A stretch of DNA of 64,000 bases from Burkholderiales bacterium (GCA_003577305.1 QEVL01000014.1:81923-145922); one strand, 5' to 3'; positions 7,427 to 23,102 are shown, numbered from the stretch's first letter. Numbers and translations: made by a program. The notes: generated by a model from the sequence alone, not told the origin.

Positions 7427-9076
7427 TCACATGCCGGAGTAGTTCGGCCCGCCGCCGCCCTCGGGCGCGACCCAGACGATGTTCTGCGTCGGGTCCTTGA
7501 TGTCGCAGGTCTTGCAGTGCACGCAGTTCTGGGCGTTGATCTGCAGGCGGTCGGTGCCGTCGTCGTCGCGCACGAATTCGTAGACGCCGGCCGGACAGTA
7601 GCGCTGCTCGGGCCCCGCGTAGCGCGCCAGGTTCACCGTCACCGGCACCGCCGGATCTTTCAGCGTGAGGTGGATCGGCTGGTTCTCCTCGTGGTTGGTG
7701 TTCGAGATGAACACCGACGAGAGCCGGTCGAAGCTCAACCTGCCGTCGGGTTTGGGGTAGCTGATCGGCTGGCACTCGGCCGCGGGCAGCAGGTACGCGT
7801 GGTCGGGCTTCGCGGTGTGCAGCGTGAACGGCGCCTTGCCGCGAAACAGCACCTGGTCGATGCCCACCAGCAGCGTGCCCAGCCACAGGCCCTTGCCCAT
7901 CGCCGGCTTGAAGTTGCGCGCGCGGTACAGCTCGTCGTGCAGCCACGATGCGCGGAACGCCTCGACGTAGCCGGTGAGTTCGTCGCCCGAGCGCCCTTCG
8001 GCCAGCGCCGCAAAAGCGGCCTCGGCGGCGAGCATCCCGGTCTTGATCGCGGCGTGACTGCCCTTGATGCGCGAGCCGTTCAGGAAGCCGGCGTCGCAGC
8101 CCACGAGGCAACCGCCCGGGAAGACGAACTTCGGTAGCGAGTTCAGGCCGCCGGCGGTGATCGCACGCGCACCGTAGGCCAGCCGCTTGCCGCCTTCGAG
8201 GAAGGTGCGGATCGCCGGGTGCGTCTTGTAGCGCTGGAATTCCTCGTACGGCGACAGGTACGGATTGCGGTAGTTCAGGCCCACCACGTAGCCGATCGCC
8301 ACCTTGTCGTCGCCCAGGTGATACAGGAACGAGCCGCCGTAAGTGGCGTTGTCGAGCGGCCAGCCCGCAGTGTGGATCACCAGGCCCGGCTTCGATTTCG
8401 ACGGCTCGACCTCCCAGAGCTCCTTCAGGCCGATGCCATAGCTCTGCGGATCGCGGCCGGCGTCGAGCCCGAACTTCGCGATCAGCTGCCTGCCCAGGTG
8501 CCCGCGCGAGCCCTCGGCGAAGAAAGTGTATTTCGCGTGCAGCTCCATGCCGGGCTGGAAGCTGTCGGTGGGCTGGCCGTCGCGGCCGATGCCCATGTTG
8601 CCGGTGGCCACGCCCTTGACCGATCCGTCGGCGTGATGGAGCACCTCGGCGGCGGCGAAGCCGGGGAAGATTTCCACGCCCAGCGCTTCGGCCTGCTCGC
8701 CCAGCCAGCGCACCACGTTGCCCAGTCGCACCACGTAGTTGCCGTGGTTGGCGAAGCACGCGGGCAGCATCCAGTTCGGCACCCGGCGTGCGCCGGTTTC
8801 GGACAGGAACAGGAAGCGGTCTTCGCTCACCGCGGTGTCGAGCGGCGCGCCGCGCTCGCGCCAGTCGGGCAGCAATTCGTCGAGGGCGCGCGGATCCATC
8901 ACTGCGCCCGACAGGATGTGCGCGCCGATCTCCGAACCCTTCTCGATGACGCACACGCCGATCTCGTTGCCTCGTTCGGCGGCGAGCTGCTTCAGACGGA
9001 TCGCGGCCGCGAGGCCGGCGGGCCCGCCGCCGACGATCACGACGTCGAACTCCATCGATTCGCGCTCAATGTCCAT
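7427..9076 (-). CDS. Electron transfer flavoprotein-ubiquinone oxidoreductase
   Basis: Passes electrons from ETF (acyl-CoA and amino-acid dehydrogenases) to the quinone pool at the inner membrane. 549 aa, normal for the family. Residues 8-40 hold the FAD Rossmann motif 'VVIVGGGPAGLAAAIRL'; the C-terminal ferredoxin segment 'CVHCKTCDIKDP' binds a 4Fe-4S cluster. ATG 9076 is chosen since it starts just before the FAD motif; a second ATG at residue 8 is possible. etfAB are not in the window. Confidence 0.95.
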   Translation of the reverse strand: MDIERESMEFDVVIVGGGPAGLAAAIRLKQLAAERGNEIGVCVIEKGSEIGAHILSGAVMDPRALDELLPDWRERGAPLDTAVSEDRFLFLSETGARRVPNWMLPACFANHGNYVVRLGNVVRWLGEQAEALGVEIFPGFAAAEVLHHADGSVKGVATGNMGIGRDGQPTDSFQPGMELHAKYTFFAEGSRGHLGRQLIAKFGLDAGRDPQSYGIGLKELWEVEPSKSKPGLVIHTAGWPLDNATYGGSFLYHLGDDKVAIGYVVGLNYRNPYLSPYEEFQRYKTHPAIRTFLEGGKRLAYGARAITAGGLNSLPKFVFPGGCLVGCDAGFLNGSRIKGSHAAIKTGMLAAEAAFAALAEGRSGDELTGYVEAFRASWLHDELYRARNFKPAMGKGLWLGTLLVGIDQVLFRGKAPFTLHTAKPDHAYLLPAAECQPISYPKPDGRLSFDRLSSVFISNTNHEENQPIHLTLKDPAVPVTVNLARYAGPEQRYCPAGVYEFVRDDDGTDRLQINAQNCVHCKTCDIKDPTQNIVWVAPEGGGGPNYSGM

Positions 9077-9215
9077 GAAACGGGCTCTCCGGATGCCTCG
9101 GGGAAACGTGCAGCGGCCACGATTGTCCCGGAAACCGGCGATCGCGCGCAAATGGCGCGCGGCGGTGCATGGGCTAACATCGTGGCCGATCGTCCTTCGC
9201 ACAGGAGAGTGCATC

Positions 9216-9989
9216 GTGACCACCCGCTTCGACCTCGACGGCAAGACTGCCCTCGTCACCGGCGCTTCGAGCGGCCTGGGCGCGCGCTTCGCGCGGGTGC
9301 TCGCCGACAACGGCGCGCAGGTGGTGCTCGCTTCGCGGCGCGTCGATCGGCTGAAGGAGTTGCGCGCCGAGATCGAAGCGACGGGCGGCCAGGCGCACGT
9401 GGTGGCGCTCGACGTGACCGACCCGGCGAGCATCCGCGCGGCGGTCGAGCAGGCCGAGAACGACGCGGGACCGATCGACATCCTGGTGAACAACTCGGGC
9501 GTGAGCACGACGCAGCGGCTGGTCGACGTGACGCCCGAGGACTACGACTTCGTCTTCGACACCAACACGCGCGGTGCGTTCTTCGTCGCGCAGGAAGTCG
9601 GGCGCCGGATGATCGCGCGCGCCGGGGTCGACCCCGCGCGCCAGGCGCGCATCGTCAACATCGCGTCGATGGCGGCGCTGCGCGTGCTCGCGCAGATCGG
9701 CGTTTACTGCATGAGCAAGGCCGCGGTGGTGCAGATGACGAAAGCGATGGCGCTCGAGTGGGGGCGCTACAACGTCAACGTCAACGCGATCTGCCCCGGC
9801 TACATCGAGACCGAGATCAATGCCGATCACTGGCAGACCGAGGCCGGCCAGAAACTGATCCGGATGCTGCCGCGCCGGCGCGTCGGCAAGCCCGAAGACC
9901 TCGACGGCGTGCTGCTGCTGCTCGCCTCCGATCGATCGAGCTTCGTCAACGGCGCGGTGATCGCCGCCGACGACGGGTTCGGCGTGTAG
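9216..9989 (+). CDS. SDR-family NAD(P)-dependent oxidoreductase
   Basis: 257 aa classical short-chain dehydrogenase. Seen: cofactor motif 'TGASSGLG', 'NNSG', catalytic Ser in 'NIASMAAL' and the 'YCMSK' Tyr-Lys pair, then 'NAICPGYIETEIN'. It resembles 3-oxoacyl-ACP reductase-like and 3-hydroxyacyl-CoA dehydrogenases; the neighbouring ETF-QO and CoA genes suggest acyl metabolism (inference). GTG start at 9216 is supported by AGGAGA at 9203-9208. Confidence 0.92.
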   Translation: MTTRFDLDGKTALVTGASSGLGARFARVLADNGAQVVLASRRVDRLKELRAEIEATGGQAHVVALDVTDPASIRAAVEQAENDAGPIDILVNNSGVSTTQRLVDVTPEDYDFVFDTNTRGAFFVAQEVGRRMIARAGVDPARQARIVNIASMAALRVLAQIGVYCMSKAAVVQMTKAMALEWGRYNVNVNAICPGYIETEINADHWQTEAGQKLIRMLPRRRVGKPEDLDGVLLLLASDRSSFVNGAVIAADDGFGV

Positions 9990-10193
9990 CCTCTCAGGCG
10001 CCGCCGGCAGGGCTTCGACCGTCTGCGGCAGGTGCAGCTGCAGCCGCGCGAGCGGATCGTCGGCGGCCGGTTCTTCGCCGTGCCCGGGCCGCAGCAGCGC
10101 GATGTGCGACACTCGCTGCGGCGTCGCCGGCGGTTGGCGAGGCCGGGCATGGATTTCGTTTTGCAGCACGTCCCGGTCGGGATGGGCGATCAT
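9990..10193 (-). pseudogene. N-terminal stump of a DUF3422 gene
   Basis: Reading minus from an ATG at 10193, about 65 codons match the start of DUF3422 membrane proteins: 'MIAHPDRDVLQNEIHARP' followed by 'PQRVSHIALLRPG'. The phrase NE-x-HARP and the later SHxALL are the family's N-terminal hallmark as I know it. The frame then runs straight into the antisense of the SDR 3' end, so the rest of the roughly 430-aa protein is missing. I call it a truncated remnant. Confidence 0.6.
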
Positions 10194-10256
10194 GGCGAAG
10201 CGGCCTCGTGGCGATGCAGTTGCGCGCGAACGCCGCTCGATTGGCGAGGCAGTCAA

Positions 10257-10676
10257 GTGAGCGAGCGCATTCTGGTCTTCGAACTCGAAGTGCCGATCCG
10301 TTGGGGCGACATGGACGCCATGGGTCACGTGAATAACGCGGTCTATTTCCGCTACATGGAGCAGTTGCGGATCAGCTGGTTCGAGGCGATGGAAGTGCGG
10401 ACCGTGCCCGCGGGGGAAGGGCCGCTGATCGTCAACGCGAGCTGCACTTTCCTGCGCGAGCTGCAGTATCCGGGCACGGTGCTGGCACGGCAGTACGTCG
10501 GGGCGATCGGGCGCTCGAGCTTCGAGACCTACGTGGACATCCTGCGCACCGACGATCCGGACACTGTCTACGCGCAGGGCGCGGCGAAGGTGGTCTGGGT
10601 CGATTACGCCAGGCGCAAGTCGGCGCCGCTGCCCGAGTACGCGCGCCAGGCGATCGTCATCCCACGGCTGGGGTAG
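10257..10676 (+). CDS. Hotdog-fold acyl-CoA thioesterase (4-hydroxybenzoyl-CoA type)
   Basis: 139 aa. Carries 'WGDMDAMGHVNNAVYFRYMEQLR', the 4HBT motif with the catalytic Asp in GDMDA. Hydrolyses acyl-CoA thioesters in the cytosol; preferred substrate unknown. GTG start at 10257 gives the normal length; ribosome-site GAGG lies about 8 nt upstream. Its 3' end abuts a large palindromic element. Confidence 0.88.
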   Translation: MSERILVFELEVPIRWGDMDAMGHVNNAVYFRYMEQLRISWFEAMEVRTVPAGEGPLIVNASCTFLRELQYPGTVLARQYVGAIGRSSFETYVDILRTDDPDTVYAQGAAKVVWVDYARRKSAPLPEYARQAIVIPRLG

Positions 10677-10682
10677 CGCGTC

Positions 10683-10943
10683 GGCTCACGCCAGTGGCCG
10701 GGCCGGTTGGGGCCCCGAGAGACCCACGGTGCGCCCCCGTCCGGGGCAAGAGGCTTCGGCCCCCGCTTCGCGGGGGCTTCCGGCGTCTACCTCGGAAATC
10801 GGCACCCGCCTCGTACGCGCTTCGCGCGGACGAGCGGGTCCCGCCGATTTCCTTTCGGTAGCCCGCCGCTCGCCAATTGCCCCGGACGGGGGCGCACCGT
10901 GGGTCTCTCGGGGCCCCAACCGGCCCGGCCACTGGCGTGAGCC
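10683..10943. repeat. 261-bp palindromic element with perfect 67-bp arms
   Basis: Left arm 10683-10749 and right arm 10877-10943 are perfect reverse complements (67 of 67). The 127-bp centre holds its own hairpins: GCCCCCGC-TTC-GCGGGGGC near 10759-10777 and a nested imperfect inverted repeat at about 10793-10851 (GGAAATCGGC... / ...GCCGATTTCC). No coding potential. It lies between two convergent genes and could terminate both, but arms this long and identical look like a recent mobile or duplicated structure. Confidence 0.85.
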
Positions 10944-11006
10944 TCTGGATGCCGTGGCGGTATTCGTGAGCCTCGGAACGCGTCGTGGCGTGCGCGAGGC
11001 ACCATC

Positions 11007-11032
11007 GCGAAGCGGGGCCGAAGCCTCTTGCC
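11007..11032. repeat. Extra inverted copy of part of the 261-bp element
   Basis: This 26-bp stretch is the reverse complement of 10745-10771 except for one missing C. It sits between the palindromic element and the 3' end of the CoA-transferase B gene, and suggests an older or partial copy of the same element. Confidence 0.6.
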
Positions 11033-11071
11033 GGGCAACGGGCCCGGCTTCAGGTCCGGCGCCGACGCACC

Positions 11072-11725
<654 letters not shown>

Positions 11726-11736
11726 GTCGGTTCTCC

Positions 11737-12435
11737 TTATCGCGGCCGCGTGGTGCGCTGCTCGATGCGTTTCTCGGGCGTCGGGTTGTGCACGATGCGG
11801 TGCACGTAGATGCCGGGCAGGTGCACGTGATCGGGGTCGATCTCGCCGGTGGGCACGATGACCTCGACCTCGGCGACGGTGACGCGGCCGGCCATCGCGA
11901 CGTTGGGATTGAAGTTGCGCGCGGTGCGTCTGAAGACCAGGTTGCCTGCGCGATCGGCCATCCACGCCTTCACCAGCGAGACGTCGGACACCAGCGAGCG
12001 CTCCATCACGTAGGTGCGGCCGTCGAACTCGCGCAGCTCCTTGCCTTCGGCGACGATGGTGCCCACGCCGGTGCGGGTGAAGAAGGCGGGAATGCCGGCA
12101 CCGCCGGCGCGCAGCTTCTCGGCGAGCGTGCCCTGCGGCGTGAACTCGAGCTCGAGCTCGCCCGCGAGGTACTGGCGCTCGAACTCCCTGTTCTCGCCCA
12201 CGTAGGAGGCGATCATCTTGCGGATCTGGCGGGTCGCGAGCAACTGGCCCAGGCCGAAGCCGTCGACGCCGGCGTTGTTCGAGATGCAGGTCAGGTTCTT
12301 CACGCCCGAGTCGCGCAGCGCCGCGATCAGCGCCTCGGGAATGCCGCACAGGCCGAAGCCGCCGACCGCGATCGTCTGGCCGTCGGCGACCACGCCCGCC
12401 AGGGCTGCCGCCGCGCTCGGAAATACCTTGCTCAT
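11737..12435 (-). CDS. scoA: 3-oxoacid CoA-transferase subunit A
   Basis: Alpha subunit, 232 aa. Shows '[17 protein letters not shown]', the CoA-transferase family I glycine motif, and '[14 protein letters not shown]'. First gene of the scoAB operon; diverges from the cation-transporter fusion gene, the two starts being 63 bp apart. Confidence 0.93.
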   Translation of the reverse strand: MSKVFPSAAAALAGVVADGQTIAVGGFGLCGIPEALIAALRDSGVKNLTCISNNAGVDGFGLGQLLATRQIRKMIASYVGENREFERQYLAGELELEFTPQGTLAEKLRAGGAGIPAFFTRTGVGTIVAEGKELREFDGRTYVMERSLVSDVSLVKAWMADRAGNLVFRRTARNFNPNVAMAGRVTVAEVEVIVPTGEIDPDHVHLPGIYVHRIVHNPTPEKRIEQRTTRPR

Positions 12436-12486
12436 CGATGTCCTCGCCTGGGTCGTTTGCGCTTCGGCAGCGATTATAAGGGTGGC

Positions 12487-12492
12487 TACAAT
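12487..12492 (+). promoter_or_regulatory. -10 box giving a probably leaderless transcript
   Basis: TACAAT ends 6 nt before the ATG at 12499, so transcription would begin at or next to the start codon. No convincing -35 hexamer is visible. Confidence 0.45.
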
Positions 12493-12498
12493 CCCGCG

Positions 12499-15935
<3,437 letters not shown>

Positions 15936-15946
15936 GGAACGCGCAG

Positions 15947-16804
15947 ATGCGCCTGTGCGGATTCGAAGCCGGACTCGATCGCCCGTTCTTCCTGATCGCC
16001 GGGCCCTGCGTGATCGAATCGCGCGAACTGGCGCTCGAGACCGCCGGCCAGTTGAAGGAGATCGCCGGCGCGCTGGGCATCCCGTTCGTCTACAAGTCGT
16101 CGTTCGACAAGGCCAATCGGAGTTCCGGCGCGTCGTTTCGCGGCCCGGGGCTCGACGAAGGCCTGAAGATCCTCGCCGAGGTGCGCCGCCAGATCGGCGT
16201 GCCGGTGCTCACCGATGTCCACGGGATCGACCAGATCGAACCGGTGGCGGCGGTGGTCGACGTGCTGCAGACGCCCGCGTTCCTGGTGCGCCAGACCGAC
16301 TTCATCCGCGCGGTGGCGTCGGCCGGCAGGCCGGTGAACATCAAGAAGGGCCAGTTCCTCGCGCCGCACGACATGAAGAACGTGGTCGACAAGGCGCGTG
16401 CGGCGGCAATCGCGGCGGGCGGCGACGGCAACAACATCCTCGTGTGCGAGCGCGGCGTCTCGTTCGGCTACAACAACCTGGTCTCCGACATGCGCTCGCT
16501 GGCGATCATGCGCGAGACCGGCTGCCCCGTGGTGTTCGACGCCACGCATTCGGTGCAGCTGCCGGGCGGCCAGGGCACCTCGTCGGGCGGTCAGCGCGAG
16601 TTCGTGCCGGTGCTCGCGCGCGCGGCGATCGCGGCCGGCGTTTCGGGCCTGTTCATGGAGACGCATCCCGATCCGGCCCGCGCGCTGTCCGACGGCCCGA
16701 ACGCATGGCCGCTCGCGCGCATGGCCGAATTGCTGGCGACACTCAAGTCGCTCGACGAAGTCGTCAAGCGCGACGGCTTCGCCGAACTGTCGATTCACGA
16801 CTAG
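15947..16804 (+). CDS. kdsA: 2-dehydro-3-deoxyphosphooctonate aldolase (KDO-8-P synthase)
   Basis: Condenses phosphoenolpyruvate with arabinose-5-phosphate, the first committed step to KDO in lipopolysaccharide. 285 aa, typical. Seen: '[10 protein letters not shown]', '[12 protein letters not shown]', 'VLTDVHG', 'KKGQFLAP', 'FDATHSVQ'. The GAGGA around the pyrG stop serves as ribosome site. Confidence 0.97.
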   Translation: MRLCGFEAGLDRPFFLIAGPCVIESRELALETAGQLKEIAGALGIPFVYKSSFDKANRSSGASFRGPGLDEGLKILAEVRRQIGVPVLTDVHGIDQIEPVAAVVDVLQTPAFLVRQTDFIRAVASAGRPVNIKKGQFLAPHDMKNVVDKARAAAIAAGGDGNNILVCERGVSFGYNNLVSDMRSLAIMRETGCPVVFDATHSVQLPGGQGTSSGGQREFVPVLARAAIAAGVSGLFMETHPDPARALSDGPNAWPLARMAELLATLKSLDEVVKRDGFAELSIHD

Positions 16805-18400
<1,596 letters not shown>

Positions 18401-18440
18401 AGGCGCGCGCGGCGCGTCCGAAGGGGGGAGTGCGGGCCGG

Positions 18441-18779
18441 ATGCGAACCTTGGGTATCGTTCTCGCTTCGCTGCTGGTGCTGATCCAGTACCCGCTGTGG
18501 CTGGGCAAGGGCGGCTGGCTGCGCGTCTGGGAGCTCGACCGGCAGCTGCACGCCCAGGAAGAGGTCAACGCGCGGCTCGCCTCGCGCAACGGTGCGCTGC
18601 AGGCCGAAGTCGACGACCTGCGTGCCGGCAAGCAGGCGCTCGAGGAGCGCGCGCGCTACGAGCTCGGCATGGTCAAGCCGGGCGAGATCTTCGTGCAGAT
18701 CAACGAGGCCGATGCGCGCCGGCCGGTCGCCGAGCAACACATCCACACCGCCGCCGTCGGCACCAGCACGCCCCGCTGA
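18441..18779 (+). CDS. ftsB: FtsB, cell division protein
   Basis: Small bitopic divisome protein that forms the FtsQBL complex. 112 aa: residues 3-22 are the membrane helix, residues about 30-75 a leucine-type coiled coil ('[19 protein letters not shown]'), and '[16 protein letters not shown]' is the conserved end of the family domain. Position after eno is standard. Confidence 0.93.
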   Translation: MRTLGIVLASLLVLIQYPLWLGKGGWLRVWELDRQLHAQEEVNARLASRNGALQAEVDDLRAGKQALEERARYELGMVKPGEIFVQINEADARRPVAEQHIHTAAVGTSTPR

Positions 18780-18780
18780 G

Positions 18781-18816
18781 CCCGGCACGTCCGGGGTTCA
18801 CGCGTTCAGTGCCGGG
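18781..18816. terminator. Convergent hairpin between ftsB and hslO
   Basis: CCCGGCAC (18781-18788) pairs with GTGCCGGG (18809-18816) across a 20-nt loop, overlapping the last codons of hslO. No T-tract; a candidate bidirectional terminator. Confidence 0.4.
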
Positions 18817-19732
18817 TCGGATCGCCCTCGGGCGCAGGCGCCAGCGAATGGAACAGCGCGAGGCTGTCGACCAGGTCGAAGCGATAGGCCTGGTTGCAGT
18901 ATTCGCAGTGCACCTCGACCTCGCCGCGCTCGGCCAGGATTGCCTCGACCTCGTCGCTGCCCAGCATCCGCAGCATGTCGCCCACCTTCTCGCGGGTGCA
19001 GCGGCACGCGAAGCGGCACGGTCGATGGTCGAACGCGTAGAGCGACTCCTGCCAGAACAGCCGCCTGAGCAGTTCGTCGGCGGGCAGCGTCAGCAGTTCC
19101 TCCGGAGCCACGGTGTCGGCCAGTTGCTGCATGCGGTTCCAGCCGTCGGCGTCGGCTTGCGGCTCGCCTGCCTCGTCGGGCAGGCGCTGCAGCAGCAGCC
19201 CGACCGCGCGTTCGCCGTCGGCGGCCAGCCACAGCCGCGTCGGCACCTGCTCGGAGCGCTGCATGTAGCGTTCGAGCACGCCCGCGACGGTGGCGCCCTC
19301 GAAAGGCACGATGCCTTGCCAGGTGGGCTTGTCGGGCGCGCTCTCGCGCGGATCGAGCGTGACCACGAAGCGTCCGCGCCCCTGGGCATCGACCAGCGCC
19401 GGCAGCGGTGCGTCCTGCGGAATCGACGCGCCTTCGCGCAGCTTCGCGGTGGCACGGTAGGCGCCGTCGGAACGGTACTCGACCACGAAGAGCGCCACCG
19501 GGCCGTCACCGTGGATCTGCAGCACCAGCGAACCGTCGAACTTGAGCGTCGCGCCGAGCAGTGCCGCGGCCGCGGACAGCTCGCCCAGGCGGTCGCGAAC
19601 CGGCTCGGGCAGTGCGTGGCGCGCGATCACTTCGCGCCAGGCGCGATCGAGCACGACGACTTCGCCGCGCACCGAGGCGCCGCGAAGCAGGAAGCGCAGC
19701 ACGCCGTCGCGCACCGGCCTGGGGGCGCTCAT
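18806..19732 (-). CDS. hslO: Hsp33 redox-regulated chaperone
   Basis: Cytosolic holdase activated by oxidation. 308 aa. The zinc switch is visible near the C-terminus as 'CRCTREKV' and, about 30 residues later, 'CEYC'. Overlaps the upstream gamma-carbonic anhydrase gene by 4 nt. Confidence 0.95.
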   Translation of the reverse strand: MSAPRPVRDGVLRFLLRGASVRGEVVVLDRAWREVIARHALPEPVRDRLGELSAAAALLGATLKFDGSLVLQIHGDGPVALFVVEYRSDGAYRATAKLREGASIPQDAPLPALVDAQGRGRFVVTLDPRESAPDKPTWQGIVPFEGATVAGVLERYMQRSEQVPTRLWLAADGERAVGLLLQRLPDEAGEPQADADGWNRMQQLADTVAPEELLTLPADELLRRLFWQESLYAFDHRPCRFACRCTREKVGDMLRMLGSDEVEAILAERGEVEVHCEYCNQAYRFDLVDSLALFHSLAPAPEGDPTRH

Positions 19733-20259
19733 GCGCGCGCCAGGCCGACGAGCGCGTCGCGGAAGTGGCGCGCGCGCTGCACGTAGCGCTCGGCACCGGC
19801 GCGCAGGTTCGCGACTTCGGCCTCGGCGAGCGGGCGGATCACGCGCCCCGGCGAGCCCAGCACGAGGCTGCGCTCGGGAATTTCCTTGCCTTCGGCGACC
19901 AGTGCGCCGGCGCCGATCAGGCAGTCGCGGCCGATGCGCGCGCCGTTCAGCACGATCGCCTGGATGCCGATCAGCGCGCCGTCGCCGATCGTGCAGCCGT
20001 GCAGCATCGCCTGGTGGCCGACGGTGACGTGCTCGCCGATCACGAGCGGGTAGCCGGGGTCGGTGTGCAGCACGCAGTTGTCCTGGACGTTGCTGCGTGC
20101 GCCCACGCGGATCGGTTCGTTGTCGGCGCGCAGCGTGCAGTGGAACCAGACGCTCGATTCGGCAGCCAGTTCGACCAGACCGATCAGGTCGGCCGACGCG
20201 GCGACCCAGGCAGTCGGGTCGATGCGCGGCTCGCGATCGCCGAGACGGAAAATCGCCAT
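19729..20259 (-). CDS. Gamma-class carbonic anhydrase-like hexapeptide protein
   Basis: 176 aa left-handed beta-helix protein: '[19 protein letters not shown]', '[14 protein letters not shown]', '[16 protein letters not shown]'. The histidines in 'LHTD', 'GHQAMLHG' are at metal-binding positions of the family. Activity in this subgroup (YrdA/PaaY-like) is often unproven. Co-translated with hslO. Confidence 0.92.
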   Translation of the reverse strand: MAIFRLGDREPRIDPTAWVAASADLIGLVELAAESSVWFHCTLRADNEPIRVGARSNVQDNCVLHTDPGYPLVIGEHVTVGHQAMLHGCTIGDGALIGIQAIVLNGARIGRDCLIGAGALVAEGKEIPERSLVLGSPGRVIRPLAEAEVANLRAGAERYVQRARHFRDALVGLARA

Positions 20260-20342
20260 GGACGGGTATTCCTGTGATGCGGGAGGGGCGGGCGCGCGGG
20301 GCGGCTCGCCCGGCACGGCCCGCAAGTATAGGGTGTGTGGGC

Positions 20343-20377
20343 GGCGCACCCCGGGCGATCGGCGCCCGGGGTGCGCC
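20343..20377. terminator. Strong hairpin after the acyl-CoA synthetase gene
   Basis: GGCGCACCCCGGGCG (20343-20357) and its exact complement (20363-20377) form a 15-bp stem with a 5-nt loop, 5 bp beyond the synthetase stop on the minus strand. No U-tract follows in that direction. Confidence 0.55.
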
Positions 20378-20381
20378 TGCC

Positions 20382-22049
20382 TCACTGCCGCTCGCCCGCG
20401 GCCTGCTCGCGCTCGCGCAGTACGCGCCGCTGCACCTTGCCGGTGGTGGTCATCGGCAACTCCGCGATGAACTCGATCTCCTTCGGGTATTCGTAGGGTG
20501 CGAGCTTGCCGCGCACGTGCTGCTGCAGCTGCTCGACGAGCGCCGGCGAGGCGGCATGCCCCGGTGCGAGCACCACGAACGCCTTGACCAGGTTGCCGCG
20601 CTCGGCGTCGGGCTTGGGCACCACCGCCGCGTTGGCGACCGCCGGGTGGCGCACCAGGCAGCTCTCGATCTCGCTCGGGCCGATCCGGTAGCCGGCGGCC
20701 TTGAACATGTCGTCGGCACGTCCGCCGTACCAGAGGTAGCCGTCGGGGTCGGCGGTCGCGAGGTCGCCGGTGCGGCACCAGTCGCCGCTGAACTTCGCGC
20801 GCGTGGCTGCTTCGTTGCCCCAGTAACCGAGGAAGAAGACCGGATCGGGATCGCCGTGCCGGTCGAAGCGATTGACCGCGATCTCGCCGAGTTGTCCCGG
20901 CGGCAGTTCGCGACCGTCATCGTCGAGGATCGCGACCCGGTGGCCCGGGTACGCGCGGCCGATCGAACCGGGGCGCGCCGGCCAGCGCTGCGCCGAGTTG
21001 CCGACCACGTAGTTGACCTCGGTCTGTCCGAACATCTCGTTGACCGTGACACCGAGCGCATCGCGGCACCAGTCGAACAGCGTCTCGCCCACCGCCTCGC
21101 CCGCGCTCATGATCGCGCGCAGCGCGAGCCGATGACGCGAGCGCGGCTCGGGCGCGTGCTTCATCATCATCTTCAGCGCGGTCGGGAACAGGAAAGTGTT
21201 GGTCACCCGATGCCGCCCGAGCAGCTCGAATGCGCGCTCGGGCGAGAAGCGTCCGCGCTGCGCGACGATCGGGTGCCCGAAGTAGAGCGCCGGCAGCAGC
21301 GCGTCCATCAGCCCGCCGGTCCAGGCCCAGTCGGCAGGCGACCAGAACACGTCGCGCGGACGCGGGTACCAGTTCTGCGACGCGACGAAGCCGCTGAGGT
21401 TGCCGATCAGCGCGCGATGCGGAATCAGCGCCCCCTTGGGCGCACCGGTGGTGCCGCTGGTGTAGATGAGCACCGCCGGATCGGTGGCCAGCGTGTCCGC
21501 CCCGACGAAGCGCTCGCGCGCACGCGCGAGCAGTTCGCTCCAGTCGTGCTCGTCGGCGCGCAGCGCGGGACGCTCGCCCGGGGCGGGCACCACCACCACG
21601 TGTCGCACCGACTCGCCGAGTGCGGCGCGAAGATTGTCGAGGTATTCGGCATCGACGATCGCGACCACGGTCGCGCTGTCGTCGAGCCGGAAACGCAGCG
21701 CATCGGGACCGAAGAGGATCGACAGCGGCATCGCCACCGCGCCCAGCCGGTAGATCGCCATGTGCGCCACTGCGGTCTCGGGGCGCTGCGGCAGCACCAC
21801 CGCGATGCGGTCGCCGCGGCGCACGCCGAGCGCGGCGAGCGCGTTGGCCAGGCGATTCGCCTGCTCGTGCAGCCGGCGATAGCCCACGCGCTCGATGCGG
21901 CCATCGCCGTGGTCGACGACGATCGCGGTACGCCGCGCGTTGCCCGCCCAGCGCTCGCAGCAGGCTTGCGCGATGTTGAAGCGTTCGGGAACGAGCCAGC
22001 GGAAGGTGCCGTGCAGCTCGTCGTAGTCGTCGCGTGCGGCAATCCTCAT
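20382..22049 (-). CDS. AMP-forming acyl-CoA synthetase
   Basis: Activates a carboxylic acid to acyl-CoA via an adenylate. 555 aa, ANL superfamily. Seen: P-loop-like '[18 protein letters not shown]', 'FGQTEVNYV', 'WCRTGDLA', '[13 protein letters not shown]' and the C-terminal catalytic Lys in '[10 protein letters not shown]'. Overall it resembles medium-chain or acetyl-type synthetases (MACS/Acs group); acid specificity not assigned. ATG 22049 preceded by an AGT-rich leader shared with the divergent hydrolase. Confidence 0.92.
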   Translation of the reverse strand: MRIAARDDYDELHGTFRWLVPERFNIAQACCERWAGNARRTAIVVDHGDGRIERVGYRRLHEQANRLANALAALGVRRGDRIAVVLPQRPETAVAHMAIYRLGAVAMPLSILFGPDALRFRLDDSATVVAIVDAEYLDNLRAALGESVRHVVVVPAPGERPALRADEHDWSELLARARERFVGADTLATDPAVLIYTSGTTGAPKGALIPHRALIGNLSGFVASQNWYPRPRDVFWSPADWAWTGGLMDALLPALYFGHPIVAQRGRFSPERAFELLGRHRVTNTFLFPTALKMMMKHAPEPRSRHRLALRAIMSAGEAVGETLFDWCRDALGVTVNEMFGQTEVNYVVGNSAQRWPARPGSIGRAYPGHRVAILDDDGRELPPGQLGEIAVNRFDRHGDPDPVFFLGYWGNEAATRAKFSGDWCRTGDLATADPDGYLWYGGRADDMFKAAGYRIGPSEIESCLVRHPAVANAAVVPKPDAERGNLVKAFVVLAPGHAASPALVEQLQQHVRGKLAPYEYPKEIEFIAELPMTTTGKVQRRVLREREQAAGERQ

Positions 22050-22069
22050 GGATGACTCCCCGGGGTTTC

Positions 22070-22075
22070 TATAAT
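22070..22075 (+). promoter_or_regulatory. -10 box upstream of the hydrolase operon
   Basis: Perfect TATAAT. Its last two bases are also the first two bases of an in-frame ATG at 22074, so if the box is used translation must begin downstream, most likely at GTG 22104. Confidence 0.5.
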
Positions 22076-22103
22076 GTCGGCAGGATTCCGAGCCTCGCAT
22101 ATT

Positions 22104-23102
22104 GTGCCCCGTTCCACCGCGTTGTCGTCCAGCCCCGCCGGCGCCGGGCTGCGGGCGCCGGCGCGCGCGCGATCCGCGGGCGCGCGGGCCGCGCGGGCCT
22201 ATCGCCCGCGGCGCGAGAGCCGCTCGCTGTTCGTCCAGGCGCGGGGCCTGCGCCATCACGTCCGCTGCTGGGAGCCGCAGCGCGGGCACGCCCGCGGTGC
22301 ACGCACGGTATTCCTGCTGCACGGCTGGATGGACGTCTCCGCGTCGTTCCAGTTCGTGGTCGACCTGCTGCCGGGCCACTGGCGACTGCTCGCTCCCGAC
22401 TGGCGCGGTTTCGGGCTCACCGAGCGCAGCGGCACCGACGCGTACTGGTTCCCCGACTATCTCGGCGACCTCGACGCGCTTGTCGATGCGCTCGCGCCCG
22501 CGCAGGCGGTCGACCTGATCGGCCACAGCATGGGCGGCAACGTCGCGGCGCTCTATGCCGGCGTGCGCCCGCAGCGCGTGCGCCGGCTGGTGAATCTCGA
22601 AGGCGTGGGCCTGAAGGCCACGCGCCCGGCGCAGGCGCCCGGACGCTATGCGCGCTGGCTCGACGAACTGCGCGACGGCGCCACGCTGCGCGACTACGCG
22701 TCGCGTGACGAGGTCGCCGCGCGACTGATGCGCGGCAATCCGCGCCTGCGCCCCGACTTCGCCGGCTTCCTCGCGCTGCACTGGGCGCGCGAGAACGCGG
22801 CCGGGCGCTTCGAGCTGCTCGCCGATCCGGCCCACCGGATCTCCTCGCCGATCCTCTACCGCGTGCCGGAGGTCGTCGCCTGCTGGCGGGCGATCACCGC
22901 GCCGGTGCTGTGGGTATTGGCCGAGCACACCAGCGAGGCGATGTCGTTCGTTCACGGCGCCGAATACCGCCGCCGGCTGCAGGCGATCCGTTCGCTGCGC
23001 GAGGCGACGGTCGCGGGGGCGGGGCACATGCTGCATCACGACCGCCCCGACGAAGTCGCGCGCCTCGTGGTCGATCACCTGGCCACGGCGCCCGCCGCAT
23101 GA
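22104..23102 (+). CDS. Alpha/beta-hydrolase
   Basis: About 332 aa. Canonical fold markers: 'VFLLHGWMD' oxyanion loop, nucleophile elbow 'IGHSMGG', and a late His in 'VAGAGHMLHHD'. The first 45 residues are Arg/Ala-rich and not conserved-looking. GTG 22104 is preferred because a TATAAT box overlaps the alternative ATG at 22074. Substrate unknown. Overlaps the PHP gene by 4 nt, first of a run of co-translated genes. Confidence 0.85.
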   Translation: MPRSTALSSSPAGAGLRAPARARSAGARAARAYRPRRESRSLFVQARGLRHHVRCWEPQRGHARGARTVFLLHGWMDVSASFQFVVDLLPGHWRLLAPDWRGFGLTERSGTDAYWFPDYLGDLDALVDALAPAQAVDLIGHSMGGNVAALYAGVRPQRVRRLVNLEGVGLKATRPAQAPGRYARWLDELRDGATLRDYASRDEVAARLMRGNPRLRPDFAGFLALHWARENAAGRFELLADPAHRISSPILYRVPEVVACWRAITAPVLWVLAEHTSEAMSFVHGAEYRRRLQAIRSLREATVAGAGHMLHHDRPDEVARLVVDHLATAPAA

